Shown here: positions 54,674 to 63,097 of the stretch, piece after piece
How positions within the stretch are numbered: position 1 is the first letter of the stretch
Layout: the number at the start of each line of letters is the position of its first letter
Source of the DNA: Dongia deserti
Lineage (GTDB): Bacteria; Pseudomonadota; Alphaproteobacteria; Dongiales; Dongiaceae
DNA: 64,000 nt
Assembly (NCBI RefSeq): GCF_003574735.1
Contig: NZ_QORW01000014.1
Location: 84,943 to 148,942, forward strand
Direction: 5' to 3'
Notes under the pieces: generated by a model
What the model saw: only the letters and a program-made list of their open reading frames with translations
The model's database searches: none
Told to the model about the DNA's origin: nothing
Program-made: the position numbers and the translations under genes

Positions 54674-54944
54674 CGAATTTCCGCTCGATGAGGTCGACCA
54701 GCGCCTGCATCGCCTCGCTGGCCTGCGCCCCGCTGGCGCGCAGCTCGATGTCGGTGCCGATGCCCGCCGCCAGCATCATCAGACCCATGATGGAAGTACC
54801 GGAAACGTCCATGTCGCCCTTGATGACGCGGACCTGCGCGTTGAAGCCGCCCGCCACCTTCACGAACTTCGCCGCCGCCCGCGCATGCAGCCCGCGCTGA
54901 TTGCAGATGCTGGCCGTCCGTGTGATCGCGCCGTCGGGCTTCAT
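54663..54944 (-). CDS. ptsH: HPr phosphocarrier protein
   Basis: The 93-residue HPr has the phospho-His in RGLHARAAAKF (H20) and the serine site GTSIMGLMML (Ser51), the target of HprK. It overlaps ptsI by 11 bases. Presence of the Ser site fits the hprK gene upstream in the same cluster. Confidence 0.96.
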   Translation of the reverse strand: MKPDGAITRTASICNQRGLHARAAAKFVKVAGGFNAQVRVIKGDMDVSGTSIMGLMMLAAGIGTDIELRASGAQASEAMQALVDLIERKFDEE

Positions 54945-54950
54945 GCTGTT

Positions 54951-55076
54951 GTTCCCCCTCCCCCAAACTGGAGGAGGGCCGGGGTAGGGGAAGCGAGCGA
55001 TGATTGTGTGCAGGGGAGACGCGGCTTCCCCCTCCCTAACCCTCCCCCGTGTCGGGGGAGGGGATTTCGCTTCGTT
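54951..55076. repeat. Family C palindromes, two opposite copies between ptsH and EIIA gene
   Basis: One copy (54951–54996: CCCCCTCCCCCAAACTGGAG then GGGCCGGGG) faces a second (55024–55076: CTTCCCCCTCCCTAACCC, then CCCCCGTGTCGGGGGAGG). They form strong hairpins in the 177-base gap and may affect mRNA processing. Confidence 0.75.
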
Positions 55077-55121
55077 CGGATACTCATCATCTTCACCAGC
55101 CGCCAGCCAGCCACTGAGATG

Positions 55122-55526
55122 CTACCCCCGCGCGGCCAGCAATTGCGAGGCGACGTTGATGTATTTGCGCCCCGCCTCCTGGGCAGCGGTGACGGCGGCT
55201 TGCAGGGTGTGGCCTTCGCGCATGCCGGCGAGCTTGATCAGCATGGGCAGATTGATGCCGGCGATCACTTCGACATTGGCGCGGTCGAGCACGGAGATGG
55301 CGAGGTTGGAGGGCGTCCCACCGAACATGTCGGTCAACAACACCACGCCGTCGCCGTTCTCCACCTCCTGGACACGGTCCAGGATCTCCTTGCGGCGCTG
55401 CTCCATGTCGTCTTCCGCCCCGATGCAGACGGTCGCGACCTTCTGCTGCTTGCCGACCACGTGCTCCAGCGCCGCCAGGAACTCGGCGGCCAGCCTGCCG
55501 TGGGTTACCAGAACCATGCCAATCAT
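55122..55526 (-). CDS. PTS EIIA component, mannose family
   Basis: This 134-residue protein is an EIIA-Man domain with active site His9 in MVLVTHGRLA and the loop TDMFGGTPSN. No EIIB, IIC or IID genes are present, so it is a regulatory EIIA of the alphaproteobacterial PTS, where the phospho-state signals to downstream systems. It lies 31 bases after rapZ on the same strand. Confidence 0.93.
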   Translation of the reverse strand: MIGMVLVTHGRLAAEFLAALEHVVGKQQKVATVCIGAEDDMEQRRKEILDRVQEVENGDGVVLLTDMFGGTPSNLAISVLDRANVEVIAGINLPMLIKLAGMREGHTLQAAVTAAQEAGRKYINVASQLLAARG

Positions 55527-55557
55527 TGACGCATCCCTGTTGTCTTATGCCCCGTTC

Positions 55558-56508
55558 TTATGTTTGTTCCGATCGGCCGGAGAGCTCGCGTGCCAGATCG
55601 CGGTGAAGGACCGCGATCGGACGGCCGCTCGCTCGGAGGGCGTCCGCCAGCTTCCTGGCGACATAGACCGATCGGTGCTTTCCGCCGGTGCACCCGACGG
55701 CAATGGTGAGATAGCTTTTGCCCTCGCGCTCATAGCTCGGGAGCAGCGGCAGGACGAGCCCTTCGAGCGATGTCATGAAGCCGGCGACGCCCGGGTCGCG
55801 CTCGATGAAGCGCGCGACCTCCGGCGCTTCGCCATCCAGCGGCTGCAGCGCATCGACGTAGTGCGGATTGGCGAGGAAGCGCACGTCGAACACCAGGTCG
55901 GCTTCGCGCGGCACGCCCATGCGATAGGAGAACGACATTACCGTGATGGCGAGGCCTGGCTGCCGGTCCAGCGCGAAGCGCTCGGTGATCAGCCGCTTCA
56001 GCTCCGCCATCGACCGGTTGGAGGTGTCGACCACCAGGTCCGCCACCGCGCGCACCGGAAACATCAGCGTCCGCTCCTGCGCGATACCGTCGGCGACGTT
56101 GCGGTCGGGGGCGAGGGGATGCCGCCGGCGCGTCTCCGTGAACCGGCGGATGAGCACCTCGTCGGAGCAATCCAGGAACATCAGCACGATCTCGAACAGC
56201 GGATCGGCCTTGAGCGCTTCGATCCGCTTCAGGAAGTCCTCACCGCTGAAGCCGCGCGAGCGGCTGTCGATGCCGATCGCGATCGGCCCGCGTGCGTCCC
56301 CGCTGGCGATGCCGCTCACCAGATGCGGCAGCAGTTCCAGCGGCAGGTTGTCGATCGCTTCGTAGCCGAGGTCCTCGAGCGCGCGCAAAGCCGTGGTCCG
56401 CCCTGCGCCGGCCAGGCCGGAGATGAGCAGCACGCGTCGGCGGTCCTGCGTGGCGGGCGCAGAGTTGGAGGAGGCTTGCTCCCGGCCCGCTGTGGTTTGG
56501 GTGGTCAT
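55558..56508 (-). CDS. rapZ: RapZ-family nucleotide-binding protein
   Basis: RapZ of E. coli controls glucosamine-6-phosphate synthase through small RNAs; in Alphaproteobacteria its role is less known. The 316-residue protein has the P-loop region GLAGAGRTT (31–39), in which the usual Lys is Arg, then YEAIDNLPLELL and the C-terminal GCTGGKHRSVY. The ATG at 56508 overlaps the hprK stop by 4 bases (ATGA), so the two are translationally linked. Confidence 0.93.
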   Translation of the reverse strand: MTTQTTAGREQASSNSAPATQDRRRVLLISGLAGAGRTTALRALEDLGYEAIDNLPLELLPHLVSGIASGDARGPIAIGIDSRSRGFSGEDFLKRIEALKADPLFEIVLMFLDCSDEVLIRRFTETRRRHPLAPDRNVADGIAQERTLMFPVRAVADLVVDTSNRSMAELKRLITERFALDRQPGLAITVMSFSYRMGVPREADLVFDVRFLANPHYVDALQPLDGEAPEVARFIERDPGVAGFMTSLEGLVLPLLPSYEREGKSYLTIAVGCTGGKHRSVYVARKLADALRASGRPIAVLHRDLARELSGRSEQT

Positions 56509-56972
56509 GAGGGCGGGATTATAGAGCGCGTCAGCTTGGCCAGAGCAAGCCGGACTTTGGCAGGGGCCGAGGGTTCTCGCAGGTGGATGCCGATGGTCGT
56601 CACCATGAGGCCAAGCCATTCAGATTCCAGCGATTCTGGGATGAGCTCGACCTCGCCCAAAGGCCTGGATTGGAGCACCAGCGAAAGCGGCACATCCGGT
56701 GGCGCCGCTGGCACGCTCATGATGCCGAGTCCCTTCACCTCCATCTTGCCCTTGAGGTCCGCCGGTCCCTCCGGCGGGAAGGACAGCAGCAGCTGCTCGC
56801 CCTCGCGCTTCATCTCCACCACGTCGTCGGCGATGAGGGTTGCACCCGAATCGATCAGCCGCAGCGTCAGATCCGACTTGCCCGAGCCCGTCGGCCCCAG
56901 CATCAAGATTCCCTGCCCCCGCCACGCCACCGCCGTTCCGTTGACCAGCCTGCGCATACGTGACGCCGTCAA
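56505..56972 (-). CDS. hprK: HPr kinase/phosphorylase, short alphaproteobacterial form
   Basis: HprK phosphorylates the Ser site of HPr. The 155-residue protein contains only the catalytic half: Walker A GPTGSGKS (26–33), LIADDVVEM and the C-terminal hexamer contacts. It lacks the N-terminal domain of Firmicutes, as is usual in Alphaproteobacteria. It is between rapZ and chvG. Confidence 0.94.
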   Translation of the reverse strand: MTASRMRRLVNGTAVAWRGQGILMLGPTGSGKSDLTLRLIDSGATLIADDVVEMKREGEQLLLSFPPEGPADLKGKMEVKGLGIMSVPAAPPDVPLSLVLQSRPLGEVELIPESLESEWLGLMVTTIGIHLREPSAPAKVRLALAKLTRSIIPPS

Positions 56973-56981
56973 AGCAGTTCC

Positions 56982-57097
56982 CTCCCCCGAGGCGGGGGAG
57001 GGTTAGGGTGGGGGCGACGGCGCTTCAGCTCGACGCGATCTTCGGCGGAGAGAACAACCCCCACCCCAACCCTCCCCCAGCTTGGGGGAGGGAGAAG
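56982..57097. repeat. Family C palindromes between hprK and chvG
   Basis: CCCTCCCCCGAGGCGGGGGAGG (about 56985–57005, then GTTAGGGTGGGGG) and CCCCCACCCCAACCCTCCCC (57053–57075, then CCAGCTTGGGGGAGGGAG) are inverted copies. They interrupt the regulatory operon and would form strong RNA hairpins. Confidence 0.8.
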
Positions 57098-57126
57098 CAG
57101 ATCGCATCTGTGCTCAGCCACGGTCA

Positions 57127-58908
57127 TCAATACGCCGGTAGTTCGATGGTGAAGCAGGCGCCGCGCACATTGCCCTCGGGCCCGATCATGTTGTCCGCGG
57201 TCAGCGTGCCGCCGTGCGCCTCGACGATCTGGTGCGAGATGGAGAGGCCGAGGCCCGAATGCGTGCCGAACTTCTCGCCCTCCGGCCGCTCCGAATAGAA
57301 CCGCTCGAAGATCGCCTTCAGCTTGTCCGGCGGAATGCCGGGGCCGTTGTCCTCCACCGTCACCAGCACGTGGCCGTGCTCGCGCCAGCCGGTCAAGGTG
57401 ATGACGCCGCCCGGCGGGCTGAAGGAGACGGCGTTACTGACCAGGTTGCGCAGCACCTGGCCCAGCCTGCCTTCCATGCCGAGCACCATCAGCGAATCGC
57501 CCTCGCGCGCGATCACTTCGATGCGCGGTGCATCGGCATCGACCGTCGCACCATAAATATCCGCGATCGCGGTCAGCAGCTCACGCATCGACACGGGCTC
57601 GGCATCGGCGCGCGACATTTCCGCGTCGATGCGTGAGGCATCGGAGATGTCCGTGATCAGGCGGTTGAGCCGCTGCACGTCGTCCAGGATGATGGTCATG
57701 AGGCGCCGTTGCTGCACGGGATCGTCGATCCGCGCAGCGGTCTCCACCGCGCTGCGGAGCGAGGTGAGGGGGTTCTTGATCTCGTGCGAGACGTCCGCGG
57801 CGAAGCGCTCGATCGCATCCATGCGCTTCCACACCGCTTGCGTCATGTCGCGCAGCGCGCCGGATAGCTCGCCGATCTCGTCCTTGCGATGCGACAGATC
57901 GGGGATTTTCACCTGCCGCCCTTTGGCGCGTCGCACGCGCTCGGCCGCATCCGCCAGGCGATGCATCGGCCAGGCGATTGTGCTGCCGAGATAGAGCGAG
58001 AGCAGTACCGTCACAGATAGCGCTACCGCGAACACGCCGAGGATGGTGAGGCGCGTGTCGCGCATGATCGCTTCGATCGAATCGCCTGGTTTGGTGAGAA
58101 ATAATGCGCCCAGCACCTGCCGATAACGCTGCACGGGGACGGCGACGCTGAGGATCAGGCGCCCCCCGCCGGCGTCGCGCACCGCGGTCGCGGTCTCGCC
58201 GGCCAGCGACTTCTGCACCTCCTCGTAGTCCTGGGCCGACTGCACGGTGGATTCGGCGTACGGCGGCAGCGGCTTGCTGTCCGGCAACAGGCCGGCGATC
58301 CAGTCATAGATCCCGGTGATCGCACGCCACAGGAAGGAATCGTCGGCATTCAGCGGCGCGAGCGGCTGCATCTCCACGACGCCGCCCGGGCCGGACAGCA
58401 GGAACGAATCCGCGATCAGCGACCCATCGGGGGAGAACAAACGCGCCCGCGTCTGCGACACGTCGACTAGGCGCCGCACCGTTTGCCGTGTGGTCTCCGG
58501 CAACAGCCGTTCCTCGCCCAGCGGCCCGGTGACGACACCGCTGGCCGCCAGCGCACCGGAGAACAACTTGCCTTCGGTCTTCAGCAGCTCCAGTTCCGAC
58601 TCGATCAGACTCTGCCGGTAATTGTCGAGGTAGAGCAGCCCGACCACGGGAATGAAGAGCGCGACGATGTTGACCGCCAGGATGCGGCGCGTGAGCGGCG
58701 ACTTCCACAGCGGCCGGCGGCGCGGGCCGCGCCGGCCCTCGAGTGCCTCGCGCGCGCCCGGCGTCGGCTTCGAGCGCTCGACCCGCATCTCCGGCTCGGG
58801 TTGCAGGATCGGCGGCGCAGCCTTCTCCAAGGGCGAAAGGCGCGATCCCTCGGACCGCGCCCCGCCCTCCAATTCCTTCCCCGTCGTGGTGCGCGCGATC
58901 TCGTTCAT
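57127..58908 (-). CDS. chvG: Sensor histidine kinase ChvG/ExoS type
   Basis: ChvG senses envelope or acid stress and phosphorylates ChvI. The 593-residue protein has two membrane helices (about 75–95 and 290–315), a periplasmic domain with the SRFL-type segment VQKSLAGETATAV, and a HAMP region. The kinase core has FAADVSHEIKNPL (phospho-His), NLVSNAVSFSPP, DNGPGIP and GLGLSISHQIVEAHGG. The ATG at 58908 gives MNEIARTTTG. It is followed by hprK, the known linkage of the PTS with ChvGI. Confidence 0.94.
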   Translation of the reverse strand: MNEIARTTTGKELEGGARSEGSRLSPLEKAAPPILQPEPEMRVERSKPTPGAREALEGRRGPRRRPLWKSPLTRRILAVNIVALFIPVVGLLYLDNYRQSLIESELELLKTEGKLFSGALAASGVVTGPLGEERLLPETTRQTVRRLVDVSQTRARLFSPDGSLIADSFLLSGPGGVVEMQPLAPLNADDSFLWRAITGIYDWIAGLLPDSKPLPPYAESTVQSAQDYEEVQKSLAGETATAVRDAGGGRLILSVAVPVQRYRQVLGALFLTKPGDSIEAIMRDTRLTILGVFAVALSVTVLLSLYLGSTIAWPMHRLADAAERVRRAKGRQVKIPDLSHRKDEIGELSGALRDMTQAVWKRMDAIERFAADVSHEIKNPLTSLRSAVETAARIDDPVQQRRLMTIILDDVQRLNRLITDISDASRIDAEMSRADAEPVSMRELLTAIADIYGATVDADAPRIEVIAREGDSLMVLGMEGRLGQVLRNLVSNAVSFSPPGGVITLTGWREHGHVLVTVEDNGPGIPPDKLKAIFERFYSERPEGEKFGTHSGLGLSISHQIVEAHGGTLTADNMIGPEGNVRGACFTIELPAY

Positions 58909-58937
58909 CGCAGCAGCCTCTGCCCGCTCTCCCAAAC

Positions 58938-59152
58938 AAGGATCCCCTTCCCCCCTTGTGGGGGAAGGATGCGGAGCCTCAGCGAACGAAGTGAGCCGCC
59001 GTCCGCGAATGCGGACATTCGTCCGCGGGGGCGCAGCTGGATGGGGGGTAGCGCGGCGACGGCCGCGCGCGCTCGAAGGAGCGCCAATTCTCTCGGCCGC
59101 AACGCTGCATCACCCCTCATCCCAACCTTCCCCCACAAGGGGGGAAGGGGTC
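58938..59152. repeat. Family C palindromes between chvG and chvI
   Basis: CCCCTTCCCCCCTTGTGGGG (58943–58965) and its inverted partner CCTTCCCCCACAAGGGGGGA (59117–59145) flank a 150-base stretch with TCCGCGAATGCGGACATTCG. No gene is present in this 288-base gap. Confidence 0.75.
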
Positions 59153-59196
59153 TTCTTGTGCGGGTCGTCCCGCCGCTTGCGGAAGCGCTGCCGGTC

Positions 59197-59892
59197 CTAC
59201 CCATCACGGTAGCGATAGCCGACGCCATAGAGCGTCTCGATTTGGTTGAACTCGCCGTCGAGCGCCTTGAACTTCTTGCGCAGCCGCTTGATGTGGCTGT
59301 CGATGGTGCGGTCATCGACATAGATGTTTTCGCCATAAGCCGAATCCATCAGCTGATCGCGGCTCTTCACATGGCCCGGGCGCTGCGCCAGCGCCTTCAA
59401 GAGCAGAAACTCCGTGACCGTCAGCTCCACCGGCTGGTTCTTCCAGGTGCAGAGGTGCCGGTTGGGATCCAGCGTCAGGTCGCCGCGCATGATCGCCGCT
59501 TCGCCGCCCTTCTCGGTTGCGCTGCGATGGGCCTCGCGCCGCAGCAGGGTGCGGATGCGCTCGATCAAGAGCCGCTGCGAGAACGGCTTCTTGATGTAGT
59601 CGTCCGCGCCCATGCGCAGGCCCATCAACTCGTCCACCTCGTCATCCTTGGAGGTGAGAAAGATGACCGGCAGGTCGCTCGACTTGCGCAGCTTCTCTAA
59701 AAGCTCCATGCCATCCATGCGCGGCATCTTGATGTCGAGCACGGCAAGGTCGACCGGCTGCTGCATCAGCCCGCGCAGGGCCTCCGCGCCGTCGGTATAG
59801 GTGCGGACCGCAAACCCCTCGGCTTCCAATGTCATCGCAACAGAGGTGAGGATGTTTCGGTCGTCGTCAACCAGCGCAATTGTCTGCGGCAC
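59197..59892 (-). CDS. chvI: Response regulator ChvI
   Basis: ChvI is an OmpR-type regulator that controls envelope, symbiosis and carbon genes in Alphaproteobacteria. The 231-residue protein has the receiver motif VDDDRNI, phospho-Asp53 in [20 protein letters not shown] and a winged helix ([37 protein letters not shown]). I chose the GTG at 59892 because GAGAGGAG lies 9 bases upstream. It is divergent from the HugZ-like gene. Confidence 0.95.
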   Translation of the reverse strand: MPQTIALVDDDRNILTSVAMTLEAEGFAVRTYTDGAEALRGLMQQPVDLAVLDIKMPRMDGMELLEKLRKSSDLPVIFLTSKDDEVDELMGLRMGADDYIKKPFSQRLLIERIRTLLRREAHRSATEKGGEAAIMRGDLTLDPNRHLCTWKNQPVELTVTEFLLLKALAQRPGHVKSRDQLMDSAYGENIYVDDRTIDSHIKRLRKKFKALDGEFNQIETLYGVGYRYRDG

Positions 59893-60036
59893 GTGTTGGG
59901 ACTCCTCTCTTGAAGGCAAGGTTTATAGAATTACCCCAGCCCTGCCAAGCATGGCTCGGAAAACGGCGGAATTACGGCGTAATTCCAGCGACTTAATGAT
60001 GTGGAATTGAATTGGTATGGTTAAGGGAAAACAGCG

Positions 60037-60492
60037 ATGAACAAGCCCGATCACGCTGCCGAGGCCCGCGCGCTCTTGGGGATGCCGCGCGGTTCCCTGG
60101 GCAGCCTCGCCGAGCGCGAGGGCAAGCTCTATCCCTTTGTGTCGCTGGTCCTGCCGGCCCTGAGTGCCGATGGCGAGATCATCCTGCTGCTCTCCGATCT
60201 TTCGGACCACGCCAAGAACCTGCAGCGCGACCCGCGCGCCTCGCTCCTGATGGACGGCACGCTCGAGCTGAAGGAGCCGCTGACCGGCCCGCGCCTGACG
60301 CTGGTGGGAGAAGTCAGCGTCTCCCCCGATCAGAAAGGCGACAGGGAGCGTTACCTGAAAGCTCACCCCGAGGCGGAGATGTATGCCGGCTTCGGCGATT
60401 TCCGCTTCTACCGCTTCCGCTTCTTCGAAGGCCTGTTCGTCGCCGGCTTCGGCCGCATCTTCCGCCTGAAGCCCGAGGAGCTGAAGGAATGA
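60037..60492 (+). CDS. HugZ/pyridoxamine 5'-phosphate oxidase-family protein
   Basis: This 151-residue protein has the split-barrel FMN/heme-binding fold pattern of HugZ-like proteins (YPFVSLVLPALSADGEIIL, LSDHAKNLQRDPRASLL, FRFYRFRFFEGLFVAGFGR). It may bind heme or flavin. It is divergent from chvI and ends ahead of the prophage end. Confidence 0.88.
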   Translation: MNKPDHAAEARALLGMPRGSLGSLAEREGKLYPFVSLVLPALSADGEIILLLSDLSDHAKNLQRDPRASLLMDGTLELKEPLTGPRLTLVGEVSVSPDQKGDRERYLKAHPEAEMYAGFGDFRFYRFRFFEGLFVAGFGRIFRLKPEELKE

Positions 60493-60518
60493 TGGGTACG
60501 CCGGCGCAAGCTCGCACG

Positions 60519-60562
60519 GTTCCCCCTCCCCCATGGGGAAGAGTCGTGGTGGGGGAAGCGAG
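60519..60562. repeat. Family C palindrome near the prophage end
   Basis: TTCCCCCTCCCCCATGGGGA followed by GTGGTGGGGGAAGCGAG forms a hairpin of the family C kind in the gap between the HugZ-like gene and the receiver gene. Confidence 0.6.
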
Positions 60563-60608
60563 TGAAGCGCGCCACATGAATTGCGCAGTTCGGACACTTG
60601 ATTTGCGC

Positions 60609-60656
60609 ACCTCCAAAAAGCGGGCTTCCACGGCCGTTTGAACCCCCGAAAAGCGG
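60609..60656. repeat. Pair of 15-bp direct repeats next to the receiver gene
   Basis: ACCTCCAAAAAGCGG (60609–60623) and ACCCCCGAAAAGCGG (60642–60656) match at 13 of 15 bases. They lie just past the stop of the receiver gene, between chromosomal and phage-like genes. They might be attachment-site remnants or a decayed coding repeat; no integrase is seen here. Confidence 0.35.
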
Positions 60657-60660
60657 CATT

Positions 60661-61107
60661 TTAACCCTCGGAGCTGCTCCGTCCAGCGGCCTGCCCGAGC
60701 GCAGACCGCAGCTCCGCCATGCGAAAGGGCTTGTGAAGTGCGGCCACGGTCATCCGGCCCTTAGCCTTGGCGATGGCAGCGACCATCGCCGGATAGTTCT
60801 CTGCCCCCGACATCACCACCAGGTGACCGGTGTAATCGAGGTCGATCAAACACTGCGTTAACTCGAAGCCGTCAACCTCCGGCATCAGAACATCGATGAC
60901 GATGACATCGGGCTTGAATCGGACGACGGCCGTGACGAAGTGACGGCTGTCTTCGATCGACTCGACCGCGTGCCCCAGTTGCTCCGCCATTTGCCGCGTG
61001 ATCGTGGCAACTTGCGGATTATCATCCACTACCAAGACGCGAACGCGCCGGCCATGTTGAGGTAGGACCATAAGCCGAGTATAGGCCGGCTCTGAGATGC
61101 CTGTCAC
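60661..61107 (-). CDS. Receiver-only response regulator coupled to a phage Dam gene
   Basis: The protein is a single CheY-like receiver domain: VRVLVVDDNPQVA, VIDVLMPEVDG (phospho-Asp) and ALHKPFRMAEL (Lys). There is no output domain. The GTG at 61107 overlaps the methylase stop (GTGA) and has GGAGGG just before it, so I prefer it to the ATG at 61071. It gives 148 residues. Coupling to a phage-type methylase is unusual. Confidence 0.8.
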   Translation of the reverse strand: MTGISEPAYTRLMVLPQHGRRVRVLVVDDNPQVATITRQMAEQLGHAVESIEDSRHFVTAVVRFKPDVIVIDVLMPEVDGFELTQCLIDLDYTGHLVVMSGAENYPAMVAAIAKAKGRMTVAALHKPFRMAELRSALGQAAGRSSSEG

Positions 61108-61808
61108 GGTCCCTCCACAATCAGCTCGCCGGCGCGCTTGGCCAGGAATCTGCCCTTGATGCCGGCGAGCTGCCCCGCGAGCGCAGCGAAGCAACCCCGG
61201 TCGAACAGCTCCGCGCCATAGTCCTTCTCGCTGCCCCAATAGGGCGGGTCGAGGAAGAACAGCGTGCCCTGGCGATCGTACCGGGCAATGAAGGCGTCGA
61301 ACGGCAGGCACTCGATGGTGACGCCGTTGAGCCGCTCGTGCAGCGCCTCCAGCATCGGCAGCACCCGCGCCAGGTCGAAGCGCGCCGGATGCTGGAACGA
61401 GACGCCGAAGTTGCGCCCGCTGACCTTCCCGCCGAAGGCCGTGCGCTGCAGGTAGAGAAAACGCGCCGCGCGCTCCAGGTCCGTCAGCGTCTCGGGATCT
61501 GTGCGTGACAGCCGCTCGAAGTCGGCGCGCGTGGTGAGCTGCCAGCGGATCATCTCGGTGAAGGGCACATAGTGCCGCTGCACCACGCGGAAGAGCGTCG
61601 CCACGTCCTTGCTGCGGTCGTTGATGATCTCCACAGCGGGCGCCGATCGCCGGCGCAGGAACACGCCGCCCATGCCCACGAAGGGCTCGGCATAGACGCT
61701 GTGCGTGATGCGCTCGATGCGCTTGACCAGGCGGTCGGCCAGATTGCGCTTGCCACCGACATAGGGTGCCACCGGGCGCGCCGGCTCCACCTCTCGAAAG
61801 GATTTCAT
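61104..61808 (-). CDS. DNA adenine methylase, D12 class (phage type)
   Basis: The 234-residue protein methylates adenine in DNA, probably at a GATC-type site. It has the SAM motif PYVGGKRNLADRLVKRI with YAEPFVGMGGVFLRR, and the catalytic FFLDPPYWGSEKDYG. It is of Dam/D12 type common in phages. The start ATG at 61808 lacks a strong ribosome-binding site. It is on the minus strand with the tail-like genes. Confidence 0.9.
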   Translation of the reverse strand: MKSFREVEPARPVAPYVGGKRNLADRLVKRIERITHSVYAEPFVGMGGVFLRRRSAPAVEIINDRSKDVATLFRVVQRHYVPFTEMIRWQLTTRADFERLSRTDPETLTDLERAARFLYLQRTAFGGKVSGRNFGVSFQHPARFDLARVLPMLEALHERLNGVTIECLPFDAFIARYDRQGTLFFLDPPYWGSEKDYGAELFDRGCFAALAGQLAGIKGRFLAKRAGELIVEGP

Positions 61809-61967
61809 AAGGGATTCTCACGATCATTCTTCCGCCCCTGCAGGGGTGGCGGGACGGCCGTTGTTCGGCCGATGATGGTCGTGCGAGGTCGCTCTCGCGG
61901 TTCGCGCTGCTCTAACAGCGCGGCCCCCGCCGGCCGTTGGCCGGCAGAGGAAAAGCAAGTCGACTGT

Positions 61968-62720
61968 TCACGGTGTTTTGGCCACCTCCACGCTCGGCTC
62001 GGCCCTCGAGACCTCGGTCACGAACTTCATGGCCAGCACGTTGGCCAGGTCGCCCGGTCCGGTGGCCGTGAGGGTGAAGGCGCCTTTGCCGCCGACCACC
62101 TGCTTGCGGAAATAGCCGACCACCGCCGGGTCGGCGCCGACCACCACGCCGTTGATGGTGGCGCCGATCGACAGCAGCTCGCCCCGCGCGCGGCTCGGAC
62201 CTTCGCCGACATTGTCTTCGCCGTTGCCGATGATGTTGACCAGCACGCGCCCCGCCTGGAACGGCGACTCGCGGATCAGCGCCGCCGCATGGTCCAAGGC
62301 GCCGGAGAGATTGGTGAGCGTGCCGACCGACTTGGTGTCCTTGTCCAGGATCGCCTGCAGGCGCGCCAGGATCTCTTCGCCCGCCGCCGCCGCGTCCTCG
62401 GCCGACGCGATCGATCGCCACGTGCCCACCGCCGGATAGTCGCCATCGGCCCACAGGAACACGGTGAAGCCGATTCGCCCCAGCTTGCCCTGCTGGATCG
62501 CGGCGACGACCGCTGGCGATTGGATCGCGTGTGCCATGCCCTCGATCTGAAGCATCGTTTCCTGTGCGTTGATCGACGACGACACGTCGAGGCCCGTGAT
62601 GAGATTGGCGTCGACCTCCGTGCGCTCCTCGGCGGCATGCGCGGCAACCATGGCGACCATCAGGATGACGGCCAGCACAAGCCCCAAGGCGGCCCACAGC
62701 AGTTTCTCCATGCCGGTCAT
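61968..62720 (-). CDS. DUF1194 von Willebrand A-like protein in the phage region
   Basis: The 250-residue protein has a membrane anchor or signal (LLWAALGLVLAVILMVAMVA) and a vWA fold with the metal site DVSSSI, then IGFTVFLWADGDYP and VLVNIIGNGEDNVGEG. This matches DUF1194 as I recall it. The ATG at 62720 overlaps the previous gene stop by 4 bases (ATGA). A secreted vWA protein in a tail gene cluster suggests a cargo (moron) gene. Confidence 0.8.
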   Translation of the reverse strand: MTGMEKLLWAALGLVLAVILMVAMVAAHAAEERTEVDANLITGLDVSSSINAQETMLQIEGMAHAIQSPAVVAAIQQGKLGRIGFTVFLWADGDYPAVGTWRSIASAEDAAAAGEEILARLQAILDKDTKSVGTLTNLSGALDHAAALIRESPFQAGRVLVNIIGNGEDNVGEGPSRARGELLSIGATINGVVVGADPAVVGYFRKQVVGGKGAFTLTATGPGDLANVLAMKFVTEVSRAEPSVEVAKTP

Positions 62721-63097
62721 GGCTTCGGCTCCTCTCTCACGTCCAGCGCATCGGCCCGGCCCGCGATCTCGACCAGCAGCGCGATCGAGCGGTGCGGGTC
62801 GAAGACGCGGGCGCCCTTGTAGGTGAAGTGCTCGCGCAGTTCGTGATCGAGCGCGGCGGCAAGTGCCTTGAAGGCGGTGCAGACGATCTCCGTCTCCGTC
62901 ATGTGATACGAGAGCAGCCATTTGCGGCCGCGCCAGGTGATCGGCTCGCCGGTCACCGCGCAGCGGGCGTCCGTGTCCTCGACCTGGAGATAGATCTCGC
63001 CAGGCACATAGTAGTGGACAACGAGACGCCAGCTCGGGATCAGGCTGAAAGCGACCTTTGAGACGATGTCCTGGATGTTGGCGACGGTGCGCATCAC
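62717..63097 (-). CDS. Phage-region protein of unknown function
   Basis: This 126-residue protein (ANIQDIVSKVAFSLIPSWRL…EPITWRGRKWLLSYHMTETE) has no domain I can name. It overlaps the gene on each side by 4 bases, so it is part of a tightly packed phage operon. It might be a tail-fibre-associated protein by position only. Confidence 0.75.
   Translation of the reverse strand: MMRTVANIQDIVSKVAFSLIPSWRLVVHYYVPGEIYLQVEDTDARCAVTGEPITWRGRKWLLSYHMTETEIVCTAFKALAAALDHELREHFTYKGARVFDPHRSIALLVEIAGRADALDVREEPKP

Noticed and set aside
54951..57097. CRISPR-like repeats
   Set aside because: The repeats are palindromes in inverted pairs with irregular spacing, no similar-length spacers and no cas genes.
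60408..60659. An 83-residue minus-strand frame with two PLFGG segments and KCPNC
   Set aside because: It overlaps the end of the HugZ-like gene in antisense and has no ribosome-binding site; the repeats are reported instead as direct DNA repeats.
60493..61103. tRNA attachment site for the prophage
   Set aside because: No cloverleaf or tRNA 3' end could be recognised in this stretch.
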